The translations under genes were made by a program, and so were the position numbers. The notes under the pieces were generated by a model, which saw only the letters and a list, made by a program, of their open reading frames with translations, was not told the origin of the DNA and searched no databases. From Gimesia chilikensis (GTDB lineage Bacteria; Planctomycetota; Planctomycetia; Planctomycetales; Planctomycetaceae), in NCBI RefSeq assembly GCF_007744075.1, contig NZ_CP036266.1, forward strand, positions 2,775,748 to 2,839,747: DNA of 64,000 bases, in the 5' to 3' direction. This document shows positions 36,675 through 45,361 of the stretch, one piece after another; positions within the stretch are counted from its first letter, which is position 1, and each line of letters begins with the position of its first letter.

Positions 36675-37367
36675 GTGGCTGAAGATAATGACGATCTTCT
36701 GGATCCTTCCGAAATTGAGAAGCTCTTAAACTCGCAGGGACAGAGTGCGCCTGACGAACCTCCCTCTGGCGAAAGCGCCTCTCAAAGTGCGGGGGACGAC
36801 CTGCTGGATCCCTCCGACATCGAGAAACTGCTGCAGAATGCAGGTTCGAACGAGGGGGCGAAGCCAGCCGGTTCCGGAAATGTGGTCAATAATGATGATA
36901 TCGATGGATTGTTCAGCCAGCATGGTGCGTCATCAGATCAGTCCGGTAGCCCGTTTTCCGCATCGCATGCAGAGACTGAGGCGCTATTGAATCAGGCGGA
37001 AGCCAATCTGGCGGCAGCAATTTCTCCTAACCTGGGGCCGGGCCATGGTATCCCCGGAGATCTGGGAGGAACGAAGGCATTTGAGTTTCCGAATTTTGAA
37101 TCAATGACAGGCAGCCCGGAAGAGGCGATGGCTCTGTCATCTCTGCAGAATGTCGAACTGGATCTGTGCATCGAACTGGGACGTACGGAACTGCTGATCG
37201 AAGAGGTCCTGAAAATGAAAGAGGGAGTGGTTGTTCCTCTGGACAAACTGGCGGGGGACCCGGTCGATATTCTGGTGAATGGCCGCATTATTGCCCGGGG
37301 CGAAGTCCTGGTGCTGAACGATAATTTTTGTGTCCGTGTTGCCGAGATTATTTCTCCCGAACTTTAA
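36675..37367 (+). CDS. fliN: Flagellar motor switch protein FliN with repeated FliM/FliY-like N-terminal motifs
   Basis: 230 residues. The C-terminal 80 or so form a normal SpoA/FliN domain ([51 protein letters not shown], read in pieces). The long N-terminal part is unusual. The unit [14 protein letters not shown] occurs at 6-19 and nearly exactly again at 41-54, followed by NDDIDGLFS at 73-81 and a looser [10 protein letters not shown] at 98-107. These resemble the DEIDALL motif by which FliM and FliY bind phosphorylated CheY. FliN is normally about 100-140 residues. With fliM absent from its usual place, this protein may supply the response-regulator docking sites (inference). Confidence 0.9.
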   Translation: MAEDNDDLLDPSEIEKLLNSQGQSAPDEPPSGESASQSAGDDLLDPSDIEKLLQNAGSNEGAKPAGSGNVVNNDDIDGLFSQHGASSDQSGSPFSASHAETEALLNQAEANLAAAISPNLGPGHGIPGDLGGTKAFEFPNFESMTGSPEEAMALSSLQNVELDLCIELGRTELLIEEVLKMKEGVVVPLDKLAGDPVDILVNGRIIARGEVLVLNDNFCVRVAEIISPEL

Positions 37368-37440
37368 GAGTAACGCCGGGGAAGGGAGTTTCCCGGCTGA
37401 GTGAGCCCCCAATCCCGTAAGAGGCGACGTAAAGGATTCC

Positions 37441-38340
37441 ATGATTCGTCTTTGCATTCTTGCCGTACTGACGTTGCTCTGCCTGCTGATCTCAGCGGTG
37501 CGAAGCCAGGCAGCCGAACCTGCGTATCAGTCGCGGCCATCTGAATTTCGCCAGCCCCGTGAGATGTCCGGTAATCCCAATACGTATTCCCGGACGGCAC
37601 AACGGGGAGTGGCTCCGACTACCATTGGTCGGGAGAGTTTGAATCGGCCGCAGCCGGTCAATTCCGGAATCGCTCCCTCACAGACGCGCAGTCTGCCTCA
37701 ACAGAGAATGCCCTCAGAAGCAAAGACGGTTGCGAATCCGATTACTCCCCTGGATCGACAGAAACAGGCAAATTCAACAGCAGAAGATCAGGCATCTCCA
37801 CGACGGGTGCCTTCCATCTGGGGGACATTCGGTGCGCTGGCACTGGTGATCGGCATAATCCTGATCGCTGCGAAAGTGATGAAAAAACATAATCCTTTGT
37901 CTGCGAAAACGCTGCCTCGCGAAGTGCTCGAAGTTCTGGGAAAACGGCCGTTGGATGCCCGTCAGACCATTCACTTCGTGAGATGCGGCAATCGGATCCT
38001 GATTCTGGGATCATCGCCCGCGGGTCTGGAGACCTTGAGCGAAGTTCTGGATCCGGTCGAAGTCGATCTGATTACCGGAATGTGTCGCGAACAGGCGGAC
38101 TCTTCTCGTGCAAATCAGTCGTTCCTGAACCTGTTTCAATCGACTCAGCAAAAGACACCACCAGCGCGTACTGAGCGAAAGCCGGAACGTGTGCAACCTC
38201 CGGTACGTTCTGAAGCGGAGCCTGAAACAACTCAGGACGAATATCCCGAATTTGATTCTGCCATGTCCCGGTTGCAGCAGAAACTGTTACAGCCTTCCCG
38301 TCATTCCCTGAATGAAACCGGGGACCGCGATCATGTTTAA
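37441..38340 (+). CDS. fliO: Flagellar biosynthetic protein FliO
   Basis: 299 residues: a signal peptide (1-26), a periplasmic disordered Gln/Pro/Arg-rich segment, one membrane helix (about 126-144, [18 protein letters not shown]), then the cytoplasmic FliO domain with [21 protein letters not shown] and [20 protein letters not shown] charged tail follows. Longer than enteric FliO (about 125), mostly because of the periplasmic part. The last eight bases overlap fliP. Confidence 0.87.
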   Translation: MIRLCILAVLTLLCLLISAVRSQAAEPAYQSRPSEFRQPREMSGNPNTYSRTAQRGVAPTTIGRESLNRPQPVNSGIAPSQTRSLPQQRMPSEAKTVANPITPLDRQKQANSTAEDQASPRRVPSIWGTFGALALVIGIILIAAKVMKKHNPLSAKTLPREVLEVLGKRPLDARQTIHFVRCGNRILILGSSPAGLETLSEVLDPVEVDLITGMCREQADSSRANQSFLNLFQSTQQKTPPARTERKPERVQPPVRSEAEPETTQDEYPEFDSAMSRLQQKLLQPSRHSLNETGDRDHV

Positions 38341-39274
38341 GCGGAGCGGGGGGGGACAGCTCCGAAATCTGGGAGCCTGGTTGTGTCTGTGCTGGTTACT
38401 GACAGGGACAGACGCTCTGCAGGCACAGACCACAGCGCAGAATCAGGCACTCTCTAACCAGGGAGTGGGCAGTCAGAGTCTGCAGAATTTCCCGGCGCAG
38501 GCCGATCCCAACGTGCAGCCTGCTTCTGCTGAGAAATCAGGAGTTCCCGAGCTGCTGAATGTGGAGCAGATGACGTCACCGGAAGGTCTGAATTCGACTC
38601 TCAAGCTGTTTCTGTTACTGACTGTATTAAGTCTGGCTCCGTCGATTCTGATCATGACGACCTGTTTTATCCGGTTTGTGATTGTATTCGGATTGTTACG
38701 TCAGGCACTGGGAACGCAGCAATTACCACCGAACCAGGTGCTGACTTCCCTGAGTCTGTTTCTGACCTTCATGGTGATGGCTCCCATCTGGGAGAAAGCC
38801 TACGAGGAGGGAATCGTCCCCTATACGAACCAGACTCAGCAGGCTCCAGTGTCGCTGGAAGACGCATTTGAAAAGACGGTTGCTCCCCTGCGAAAGTTCA
38901 TGAGCGATCAGATTGAACTCACAGGTAACAGTGATACGGTCTGGATGTTTCTCGACTATCAGCGACCGCTGCCTGGTTCTCCCGGAGCCGCGGAATATAA
39001 AGCACCCAGCGACTACGACGAAGTCCCTTTGAGTGTGTTGCTGCCGGCCTACATGTTGAGCGAAGTCAAAACCGCGTTTCTGATCGGCTTCCAACTGTAT
39101 CTGCCTTTTATTGTGATCGACATGGTGATCAGTTCGATTCTGATCAGCATGGGGATGATGATGTTGCCCCCGGTGTTGATCTCATTACCGTTTAAAATTC
39201 TGTTATTTGTCTTGATTGATGGCTGGTTACTGACAGTAGGCATGCTGCTGGAGAGTATCAGGGCCGTAGGATAA
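38333..39274 (+). CDS. fliP: Flagellar export gate protein FliP
   Basis: 313-residue core subunit of the type III export gate. A cleavable signal peptide (about 1-31) is followed by a periplasmic linker and the conserved domain: [38 protein letters not shown] in pieces, the extracellular loop, and the C-terminal [37 protein letters not shown] region in pieces. The ATG at 38333 lies inside the overlap ATGTTTAA with fliO; an in-frame ATG at 38312 would overlap more and delay the signal sequence. Confidence 0.94.
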   Translation: MFKRSGGGQLRNLGAWLCLCWLLTGTDALQAQTTAQNQALSNQGVGSQSLQNFPAQADPNVQPASAEKSGVPELLNVEQMTSPEGLNSTLKLFLLLTVLSLAPSILIMTTCFIRFVIVFGLLRQALGTQQLPPNQVLTSLSLFLTFMVMAPIWEKAYEEGIVPYTNQTQQAPVSLEDAFEKTVAPLRKFMSDQIELTGNSDTVWMFLDYQRPLPGSPGAAEYKAPSDYDEVPLSVLLPAYMLSEVKTAFLIGFQLYLPFIVIDMVISSILISMGMMMLPPVLISLPFKILLFVLIDGWLLTVGMLLESIRAVG

Positions 39275-39327
39275 ATCCCGGCGCTCCCGTTGCGCCCGGA
39301 ATAGCGTGAAAACACAGGTGTGAGTTT

Positions 39328-39594
39328 ATGGATACGTCAACCGTTGTGGATCTGGGGCGAGAAGGACTGCTGATCATGCTGGAAGTCAGCGGCCCGGTGA
39401 TGCTGACCGCCGTCGTGGTCGGTCTGGTGATCAGTATCGGCCAGGCGGTGACCCAGATTCAGGACCAGACCATCAGTTTCGTGCCTAAAATCATCATGAT
39501 GGTGCTGGCGATTCTGTATACATTGCCCTGGATCACAGCATTGATGATGGAGTATAGCACCAGTCTGATCACCAACATTCCGTCGCGGCTCTGA
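39328..39594 (+). CDS. fliQ: Flagellar export gate protein FliQ
   Basis: 88 residues with two hydrophobic helices and the diagnostic stretch LVISIGQAVTQIQDQTISFVPK. Four copies assemble with FliP and FliR in the export gate. Order fliP-fliQ-fliR-flhB is the standard one. Confidence 0.94.
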   Translation: MDTSTVVDLGREGLLIMLEVSGPVMLTAVVVGLVISIGQAVTQIQDQTISFVPKIIMMVLAILYTLPWITALMMEYSTSLITNIPSRL

Positions 39595-39631
39595 AGCCGA
39601 CCTCGAAACCTGAAGTAGTGAAGAGAAGGCC

Positions 39632-40621
39632 GTGAGCGCACTGCTCGATCAATATCTGTTGAATCCCATTTTGCAGCTGGCGCCTGGTCAGATTCTGCAA
39701 TGGGCGATGCTGCAGTTCTATGCCTTCACGCTGGTCCTGGTTCGGATCAGCGGTCTGATGATTATCGGGCCTGTATTCGGGCAGCCGATCTTTCCGACGA
39801 ATATCCGGGTGCTGTTAATTGTGTGCCTGTCGATTCTGATCACCCCGACGCTGCACGAACAGGTTACCGTTGGTTTCTATCAGCTGGATGCCAATCAGGA
39901 TCAGCGACTCAGCCAGGATGAAGTGCCCGCGCATCTGCAGAAACGCTTTGAGGAGCTACTCGTCAGCAGTGGTCGCCAGGGAGAACGGGAACTGACAGTC
40001 AACGATTACCGCTTCGTCACGCATATGCCGGCGTCTCTGTTGGATTATGCCTGGTCGATTCTGGGTGAGTTGACACTGGGCTTTGCCCTGGGGCTAGGGG
40101 TATTTCTGATTCTGTTAAGTCTGCAGATGGCCGGTCAGATGATTGATCAGCAGGCGGGGATGGCGCTGGGAGAAGTCTTCAATCCCGGCTTTGACATGAA
40201 CGCGTCGTTGAGTGGCCAGTACCTGTATTATGTGGGGATCGCGGTCTTTCTGCTGATGGAGCCGATTAATGGTCATCTGCTGATGCTTTCGGCGTTGATC
40301 GATACGTTCCAGATCTTTCCCGTCGGCGAGGGGATTGTCTCAACCAATACGCTGGATCTGTTGCAGGCCCTGATGCATCAGTCGCTGGTGCTTTCGGTAA
40401 AAGTTGCCGCGCCCCTGCTGGCGATCAGTGCCCTGATTTCGCTGGCGATGGGGTACCTGGGACATACGGTTCCCCAGATCAATGTGCTGGTGATCGGCTT
40501 TCCGATTCGTGCGATTGTCAGTCTGGTCGTCCTGATCTTCACCCTGTCTGGCGCCGCTGACATTGTGGTCGAATCGATTCCCAGTGCCATCGATCAGATC
40601 AGCCGCAGTACCGTGATGTAG
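39632..40621 (+). CDS. fliR: Flagellar export gate protein FliR with an inserted EF-hand
   Basis: 329 residues against about 260 in most bacteria. The FliR core is intact: VLVRISGLMIIGPVFGQP (about 36-52), the GQMIDQQAGMALGEVFNPG region (about 170-190), and the C-terminal APLLAISALISLAMGYLGHTVPQINVLVIGFPI segment in pieces. Between the second hydrophobic segment and the following ILGELTLGFALGL helix lies an extra stretch of roughly 50 residues (about 80-133). It contains a perfect 12-residue EF-hand loop, DANQDQRLSQDE at 86-97 (bases 39887-39922), followed by a helix AHLQKRFEELL. Asp, Asn and Asp at positions 1, 3 and 5 and Glu at 12 are the calcium ligands. The GTG start follows GAGAAGG. Confidence 0.94.
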   Translation: MSALLDQYLLNPILQLAPGQILQWAMLQFYAFTLVLVRISGLMIIGPVFGQPIFPTNIRVLLIVCLSILITPTLHEQVTVGFYQLDANQDQRLSQDEVPAHLQKRFEELLVSSGRQGERELTVNDYRFVTHMPASLLDYAWSILGELTLGFALGLGVFLILLSLQMAGQMIDQQAGMALGEVFNPGFDMNASLSGQYLYYVGIAVFLLMEPINGHLLMLSALIDTFQIFPVGEGIVSTNTLDLLQALMHQSLVLSVKVAAPLLAISALISLAMGYLGHTVPQINVLVIGFPIRAIVSLVVLIFTLSGAADIVVESIPSAIDQISRSTVM

Positions 40622-40643
40622 TTCGAATTGAGATTCATTCAGC

Positions 40644-41723
40644 ATGGCAGAGAATGATACCGGAGAAAAAACAGAAGACCCGACGGATCGCCGGCGCAAT
40701 GAAGCCCGCGAGAAGGGGAACATTGCGAAAAGTACCGACCTGAATGCAGCGGGGATGATGCTGGCGACAGCGGGTGTGCTTTACTTCTTTGCGGTCAGTC
40801 TGAGCCACGACATGAAGAATCTGATGGAAGCGACGCTGACCAGCCCGGTCTGGCTGCGTGTCGATACCGCGGTCATCATGGAACGCGTGCAGGCGATCAT
40901 TAAACAGTTTCTGCAGGGATCTGCTCTGACGATGCTGATTCTGTTTATCGCTGCCATCATCCTGAATATCGTACAGGTCGGATTCATGATGACCCCGGAT
41001 GTGCTGCAGATCAAATGGGAACGCCTGAATCCGATTGAAGGTGCCAAACGAATCGTTTCGATTCGCGGACTGGTCAAGCTGGGAGTCAGCCTGGGAAAAA
41101 TTACGCTGCTGGTGCTGATCGCGGTCTGGTTCAGCTACCTGGTGTTCCCGAATTTTCTCGCGTTGATGGGGGCACCTCCCGAGACCATTATGCGCGACAT
41201 TTTTAATTCCTCGATCGAGCTGGGCATCCTGCTGGCACTGGCGCTGATTATCCTGGGAGGTCTGGATTTTGCCTTTCAGAAATGGAAGCATGAAAAAGAC
41301 CTGATGATGAGTAAGCAGGAAGTCCGCGAAGAGATGAAGTCGATGGACGGGGATCCGCTGATCCGTCAGAGACGCCGCGAAGCACATCGCAAACTGGCAC
41401 TCTCGCAGGAACTCTCCCAGGTCGCGAATTCCGATGTTGTGATCACCAACCCGACCCATATTTCGATTGCCATCAAGTACGATCCGGAGAAGATGCCGGC
41501 ACCGGTTGTTGTGGCCAAAGGGGCAGGGGAGATCGCGTTGCAGATCCGGAAGATCGCCAATGAACATGGGATTCCGATTATCGAACGGAAGCCGCTGGCG
41601 CGACAGATGTATCGCGATGTGAAAGCCGGCGAGGAAATTCCTTTCGAACTGTACGAGGTCTTTGTCGAGATCATGGCCTACGTCTATAATCTGACCGGAA
41701 AAACGATGCCGGACGCCCGCTGA
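40644..41723 (+). CDS. flhB: Flagellar export switch protein FlhB
   Basis: 359 residues. The N-terminal EKTEDPTDRRRNEAREKGNIAKS pattern, four membrane helices (about 30-50, 90-112, 145-165 and 185-208), and a cytoplasmic domain with the self-cleavage motif Asn269-Pro270-Thr271-His272, at the same residue numbers as in E. coli. Cleavage changes export from rod/hook to filament proteins together with FliK. The gene ends in a perfect 14-bp palindrome (41717-41730) that includes the stop codon. Confidence 0.95.
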   Translation: MAENDTGEKTEDPTDRRRNEAREKGNIAKSTDLNAAGMMLATAGVLYFFAVSLSHDMKNLMEATLTSPVWLRVDTAVIMERVQAIIKQFLQGSALTMLILFIAAIILNIVQVGFMMTPDVLQIKWERLNPIEGAKRIVSIRGLVKLGVSLGKITLLVLIAVWFSYLVFPNFLALMGAPPETIMRDIFNSSIELGILLALALIILGGLDFAFQKWKHEKDLMMSKQEVREEMKSMDGDPLIRQRRREAHRKLALSQELSQVANSDVVITNPTHISIAIKYDPEKMPAPVVVAKGAGEIALQIRKIANEHGIPIIERKPLARQMYRDVKAGEEIPFELYEVFVEIMAYVYNLTGKTMPDAR

Positions 41724-41926
41724 TCAGCGGCAGCAACCTGATTTCCAGACAAAGATATGCAGAGAGTGGCGATCTGGATTCTATCGGGAAATCAGGAGAA
41801 TTCTGCGGGTTTTCAGTAAAAACACAGAATTCATAAAGTGTGCACTGGTGTTTGATTTGCATTCTCACCAAGATATGAAATAGTAAAGTATCTATGCACT
41901 GTAGTGGCTTGTTTTGAGGGGATTCA

Positions 41927-43264
41927 ATGCGTTGGGAACATCCAGTTCAGTTCGCATCGCAGAGTGATGTTGGCTTTCGACGACGGAATAATGAAGACTC
42001 CATTTCCGTCCGGATCTGTAAAGATCAGGAAAGCTGGCGGGACCATGGGCATTTCTTTCTGGTCGCCGATGGAATGGGGGGGCATGCTGTTGGTGAACTG
42101 GCCAGCAAGATCGCCTCTGAAACCGTTCCGCATACCTTCTTCAAAAACAAGCCGGGCCCTGTTGCTAAATCTCTGAAAACCGCCGTCGAAATTGCCAACC
42201 AGGCGATTCATGAACGGGGGATGGCCAACCGCGAATTCATGCGGATGGGAACGACCTGCAGCACGCTCTGTCTCTGTCCCGAAGGGGCCGTGATCGGTCA
42301 TGTCGGCGACAGCCGGGTCTATCGCGTCCGCGAGAACCGGATCGACCAGCTGACCTTCGATCACAGTCTGCAGTGGGAGCTGATTCGCCAGGGACGGATG
42401 AAGCCGGAAGAGGTTTACCTGAATGAGCCACGGAATGTGATTACGCGCTCTCTGGGACCAGAGCCGGTGGTCAAAGTCGATATCGAAGGACCCTACCCGG
42501 TGCTGGAAGGGGATCGTTATATTCTTTGCAGTGACGGGCTGACCAGTCATCTCAAGGATGATGAGATCGGGATGATCTCCAAGTATCTCGATCCGAGTGA
42601 TGCCTGTCGGCTGATGGTGAATCTGGCGAACCTCCGTGGCGGTTCCGATAATATCTCAGTGATCATTGTGCGGGTGGGCGATTTGCCTGATGGGAATCTT
42701 CCACAGCAGCAGGAGCCTGATGCTGAACCAGAGATTGAACTGGAGAAAGACTACCGGGAGTGGTTGTGGCTGGCGGGCGTCTGGGGAGCTTCGCTGATGG
42801 TGGCGACCGGCATCGTGATGTGGTTGCTGACCCAGTTTAACAAAGGGGAGTTTCTGGCTTTTGGCGGCATGTCGCTTCTGGTGATGCTGCTTGTCAGAAA
42901 AGTGTTCGCCCAACGGGAATTCGGTAAAAATAAGGACTACCTGGATAATAAAACCGTTGAGTGGCGGCCTTATCGGTCAGAGCGACTGAAGTTCAACACT
43001 GATTTTCTGCAGTACCTGACCACAATGGAATCAGAGTTACAGCGGGCTGCGATGGAAGAAGAGTGGACGATCGAGTGGTCGAATCATAATAAAATTTATT
43101 ATGAGGCTAAGGAAGAACTCGAGCAGAAGAAGTACCTCAAAGCCTTTCGCGATTTTTCACGGGCCATCGATATTCTGATGACCGGTCTGCATTCCTATCG
43201 GAAGGAAATGGTGCACCAGGCACGCTGGAAGAAAAATCCCCCCACGTCTCAGCAGGGTGAGTAA
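41927..43264 (+). CDS. Membrane-anchored PP2C-type serine/threonine phosphatase
   Basis: 445 residues. The N-terminal PPM domain (1-245) has all metal-binding positions: Asp24 in RRNNEDS, Asp49-Gly50 in VADGMGG, Asp203 in CSDGLTSH and Asp241 in GGSDN, plus GHVGDSRVYR. Two hydrophobic segments (about 276-302 and 307-325) follow, then a C-terminal cytoplasmic region of about 110 residues, helical and Glu/Lys-rich. The phosphatase therefore faces the cytoplasm. Planctomycetes have many Hanks-type kinases, the expected counterparts. Its place between flhB and a histidine kinase does not by itself show a link to motility. Confidence 0.88.
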   Translation: MRWEHPVQFASQSDVGFRRRNNEDSISVRICKDQESWRDHGHFFLVADGMGGHAVGELASKIASETVPHTFFKNKPGPVAKSLKTAVEIANQAIHERGMANREFMRMGTTCSTLCLCPEGAVIGHVGDSRVYRVRENRIDQLTFDHSLQWELIRQGRMKPEEVYLNEPRNVITRSLGPEPVVKVDIEGPYPVLEGDRYILCSDGLTSHLKDDEIGMISKYLDPSDACRLMVNLANLRGGSDNISVIIVRVGDLPDGNLPQQQEPDAEPEIELEKDYREWLWLAGVWGASLMVATGIVMWLLTQFNKGEFLAFGGMSLLVMLLVRKVFAQREFGKNKDYLDNKTVEWRPYRSERLKFNTDFLQYLTTMESELQRAAMEEEWTIEWSNHNKIYYEAKEELEQKKYLKAFRDFSRAIDILMTGLHSYRKEMVHQARWKKNPPTSQQGE

Positions 43265-43408
43265 GCGTCGGCCCGTATGGATGCCCCGTCTGTCCTTTTT
43301 GTACACCTGCAGGATATTGCCGATTTAACATTGGACTTCTGCAGTGAATCCGGTATGATCTGGCACTTATTTCAGAGGATCTGAAGGACTTGTGACACGG
43401 AGGTCGGT

Positions 43409-44971
43409 GTGTTCTTTACACAAACAATCAGGCGGAAACTGGGTGTCGGACTGGGGATTATCTTCTTCATGCTGATCCTGCTGGCCTATGGTGCGGTTTC
43501 CGGTCTGCTTTCCTATCAAAATACGGTGGCAGACTTTAAATACTCGCTGGACAGCCTGCCCGATCGCGATCGACTGATCGTATCCGTCGTCTCCCTGAAT
43601 GAACCGCTGCAGAAGATCCGTCATTCCCGTCCCGCTGCCAGTGCCCATTATCAGCAGAAATTTAAAGAACAGCTGCAGGATGTGAAAGATAACGAAATTC
43701 CAGGCTTTCTGCAGAAGGTCGATCGCCTGCCGGATCCTTCCCTGTCGACGTGGCGCGGATTTGTTAACTCCCAGTTCAGTCAACACAGTGCTGTTATGAA
43801 ACGCCTGGACCACCTCTCCCTGATGGCGGAGCAACTGGAAGATCCCAAGCAGAGGCTGAAGGTTGCTGAGCAGATGATCCTGGAAGTGGCCCATCTGGAA
43901 AGCCTGATTCTGGAAGTCAAAGAAGTCCCTTCCAGCATGAAATCGGTGATTGAGCGGGCATCGCGGGTCTATCGTTCCCGCTATAACCTGGTCTGGGTCA
44001 CATGCCTGATAGTATTTATTACCTTCGGCTGTCTGATCTGGTATGGCTACAAAACCGTCCTGGCTCCCATCCAGGAACTGCACTCCGGAGCTCGCATTGT
44101 GGCCCAGGGGCATTTTGACCATCATTTCGAAATCAAATCGCGCGATGAAATGGCTGAACTGGCCGAAGCCTTCAATAAGATGACGCAGCGATTCAAGGAA
44201 AAACGGGACGAATTGAATCACAAAGTGGATGAACGCAGCAGGCAACTGGTGCGGTCTGAGCGACTGGCGGGAATCGGTGTGCTGGCTGCCGGGGTGGCCC
44301 ACGAGATCAATAATCCGCTCTCTGCGATTTCCATGGCTTCCGAATCCCTGCAGGGCCGAATGGGAGATTTGAAGCCACACTGCCCGGAGGATGATCTGGA
44401 TGTTGTAGAGCAGTATCTGGGGCTGATTCAACGCGAAGCAATGCGCTGTCGGGACATTACCTCCAAACTGCTCGACTTCTCTCGCGGTCAGAATTCGGTT
44501 CGCAGCGAAAATGATCTGGTGGCCGTCATCGAAGAGGTTTGCTCGATGGTCAGCCTGATCAAGCGTCTCAAAGGACGGAATATCCAGTTTTCCCCGCCGG
44601 GAGCCTGTTGGGCCGAGTTTAATCCGGCCGAGATCAAACAGGTTGTGCTCAATATCATGACCAACGCCCTGGAATCCATGGAGGTAGGGGGCAGTCTGGA
44701 GATCCAGGTTCGTGAGCATGTCGATTCTGTGACGCTCATTTTCAAAGACGACGGCTGTGGTATGTCGCCAGAAGTCATGGATAGTCTGTTCGATCCCTTC
44801 TTTACTCAGCGGGCCGATGGAACCGGTACCGGACTGGGCATGTCGATCACGCATCGGATCGTGAAGGACCACGGTGGTGAGATCGAAGTCGAAAGCGCAG
44901 GGCCGGGAAAAGGGAGCACATTTTTTGTGGAGCTTCCTAAAAAAGCCAAGCTGCAAAGTAAGGCTGCATAA
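43409..44971 (+). CDS. NtrB-like sensor histidine kinase
   Basis: 520 residues. Membrane helices at about 12-34 and 193-214 enclose a helical periplasmic sensor domain of about 155 residues. A HAMP linker (214-267) and the dimerisation domain follow, with His298 in AAGVAHEINNPLSAIS. The ATPase domain has the N box NIMTNALESM, G1 DDGCGMS and G2 GTGLGMS. The GTG start has GGAGG upstream. The response regulator encoded 390 bases downstream is the likely partner. The signal sensed is unknown. Confidence 0.9.
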   Translation: MFFTQTIRRKLGVGLGIIFFMLILLAYGAVSGLLSYQNTVADFKYSLDSLPDRDRLIVSVVSLNEPLQKIRHSRPAASAHYQQKFKEQLQDVKDNEIPGFLQKVDRLPDPSLSTWRGFVNSQFSQHSAVMKRLDHLSLMAEQLEDPKQRLKVAEQMILEVAHLESLILEVKEVPSSMKSVIERASRVYRSRYNLVWVTCLIVFITFGCLIWYGYKTVLAPIQELHSGARIVAQGHFDHHFEIKSRDEMAELAEAFNKMTQRFKEKRDELNHKVDERSRQLVRSERLAGIGVLAAGVAHEINNPLSAISMASESLQGRMGDLKPHCPEDDLDVVEQYLGLIQREAMRCRDITSKLLDFSRGQNSVRSENDLVAVIEEVCSMVSLIKRLKGRNIQFSPPGACWAEFNPAEIKQVVLNIMTNALESMEVGGSLEIQVREHVDSVTLIFKDDGCGMSPEVMDSLFDPFFTQRADGTGTGLGMSITHRIVKDHGGEIEVESAGPGKGSTFFVELPKKAKLQSKAA

Positions 44972-45361
44972 AGATTTAGAAAGCCTGCTGGAGAACCGTT
45001 TTTCTCTGATTCTCCGATTGCCACGATTTTCAAAATCTGATATTACACGTCTCTCCCCACTAATGATTCACACAAAGTTAACGATACAGGAGAAAATGGA
45101 TGTTCTCTGTACAGCAGATTGCTCTCGATAATTCCTATCCCGATCTGATGCAACTCGTGCAGAGAAAGGTCGTGGCTGATCTTCCGGTTCCGGAGAGGTC
45201 AGTGTGAACGTTGATCCTCGAAAAGCAGTCGGGGCCTCCTTTCAGGAACAACTGCTTTTCAGAGCCTTTCCCCGATTCCTTCCAGAATACCATTCGGTTA
45301 AGAAATTTGTTAAATGGCTTTCTCTTTGACAGGATGTCAAAGCAGGAAGAAGGAGCACAAG
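44972..45361. other. Gap between the kinase and regulator genes
   Basis: Holds a possible 35-codon gene (45100-45207) behind a strong AGGAG, and a perfect 10-bp inverted repeat (45220-45229 with 45251-45260, 21-nt loop) whose right arm ends in TTTTC. The gap suggests that the regulator can be expressed separately from the kinase. Confidence 0.5.
45100..45207 (+). CDS. Possible 35-residue small protein
   Basis: Runs from ATG 45100 to TGA 45207, preceded by ACAGGAG seven to eight bases upstream, a better ribosome-binding site than most annotated genes here have. The peptide begins MFSVQQIALDNSYPDLM and is mildly amphipathic, without a membrane helix. A competing ATG at 45096 in another frame opens only 11 codons. 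No family is recognised. It could equally be a leader peptide or chance. Confidence 0.22.
   Translation: MFSVQQIALDNSYPDLMQLVQRKVVADLPVPERSV

Noticed and set aside
43350-43372. TGGCAC upstream of the histidine kinase as a sigma-54 promoter
   Set aside because: No GC at the -12 position.
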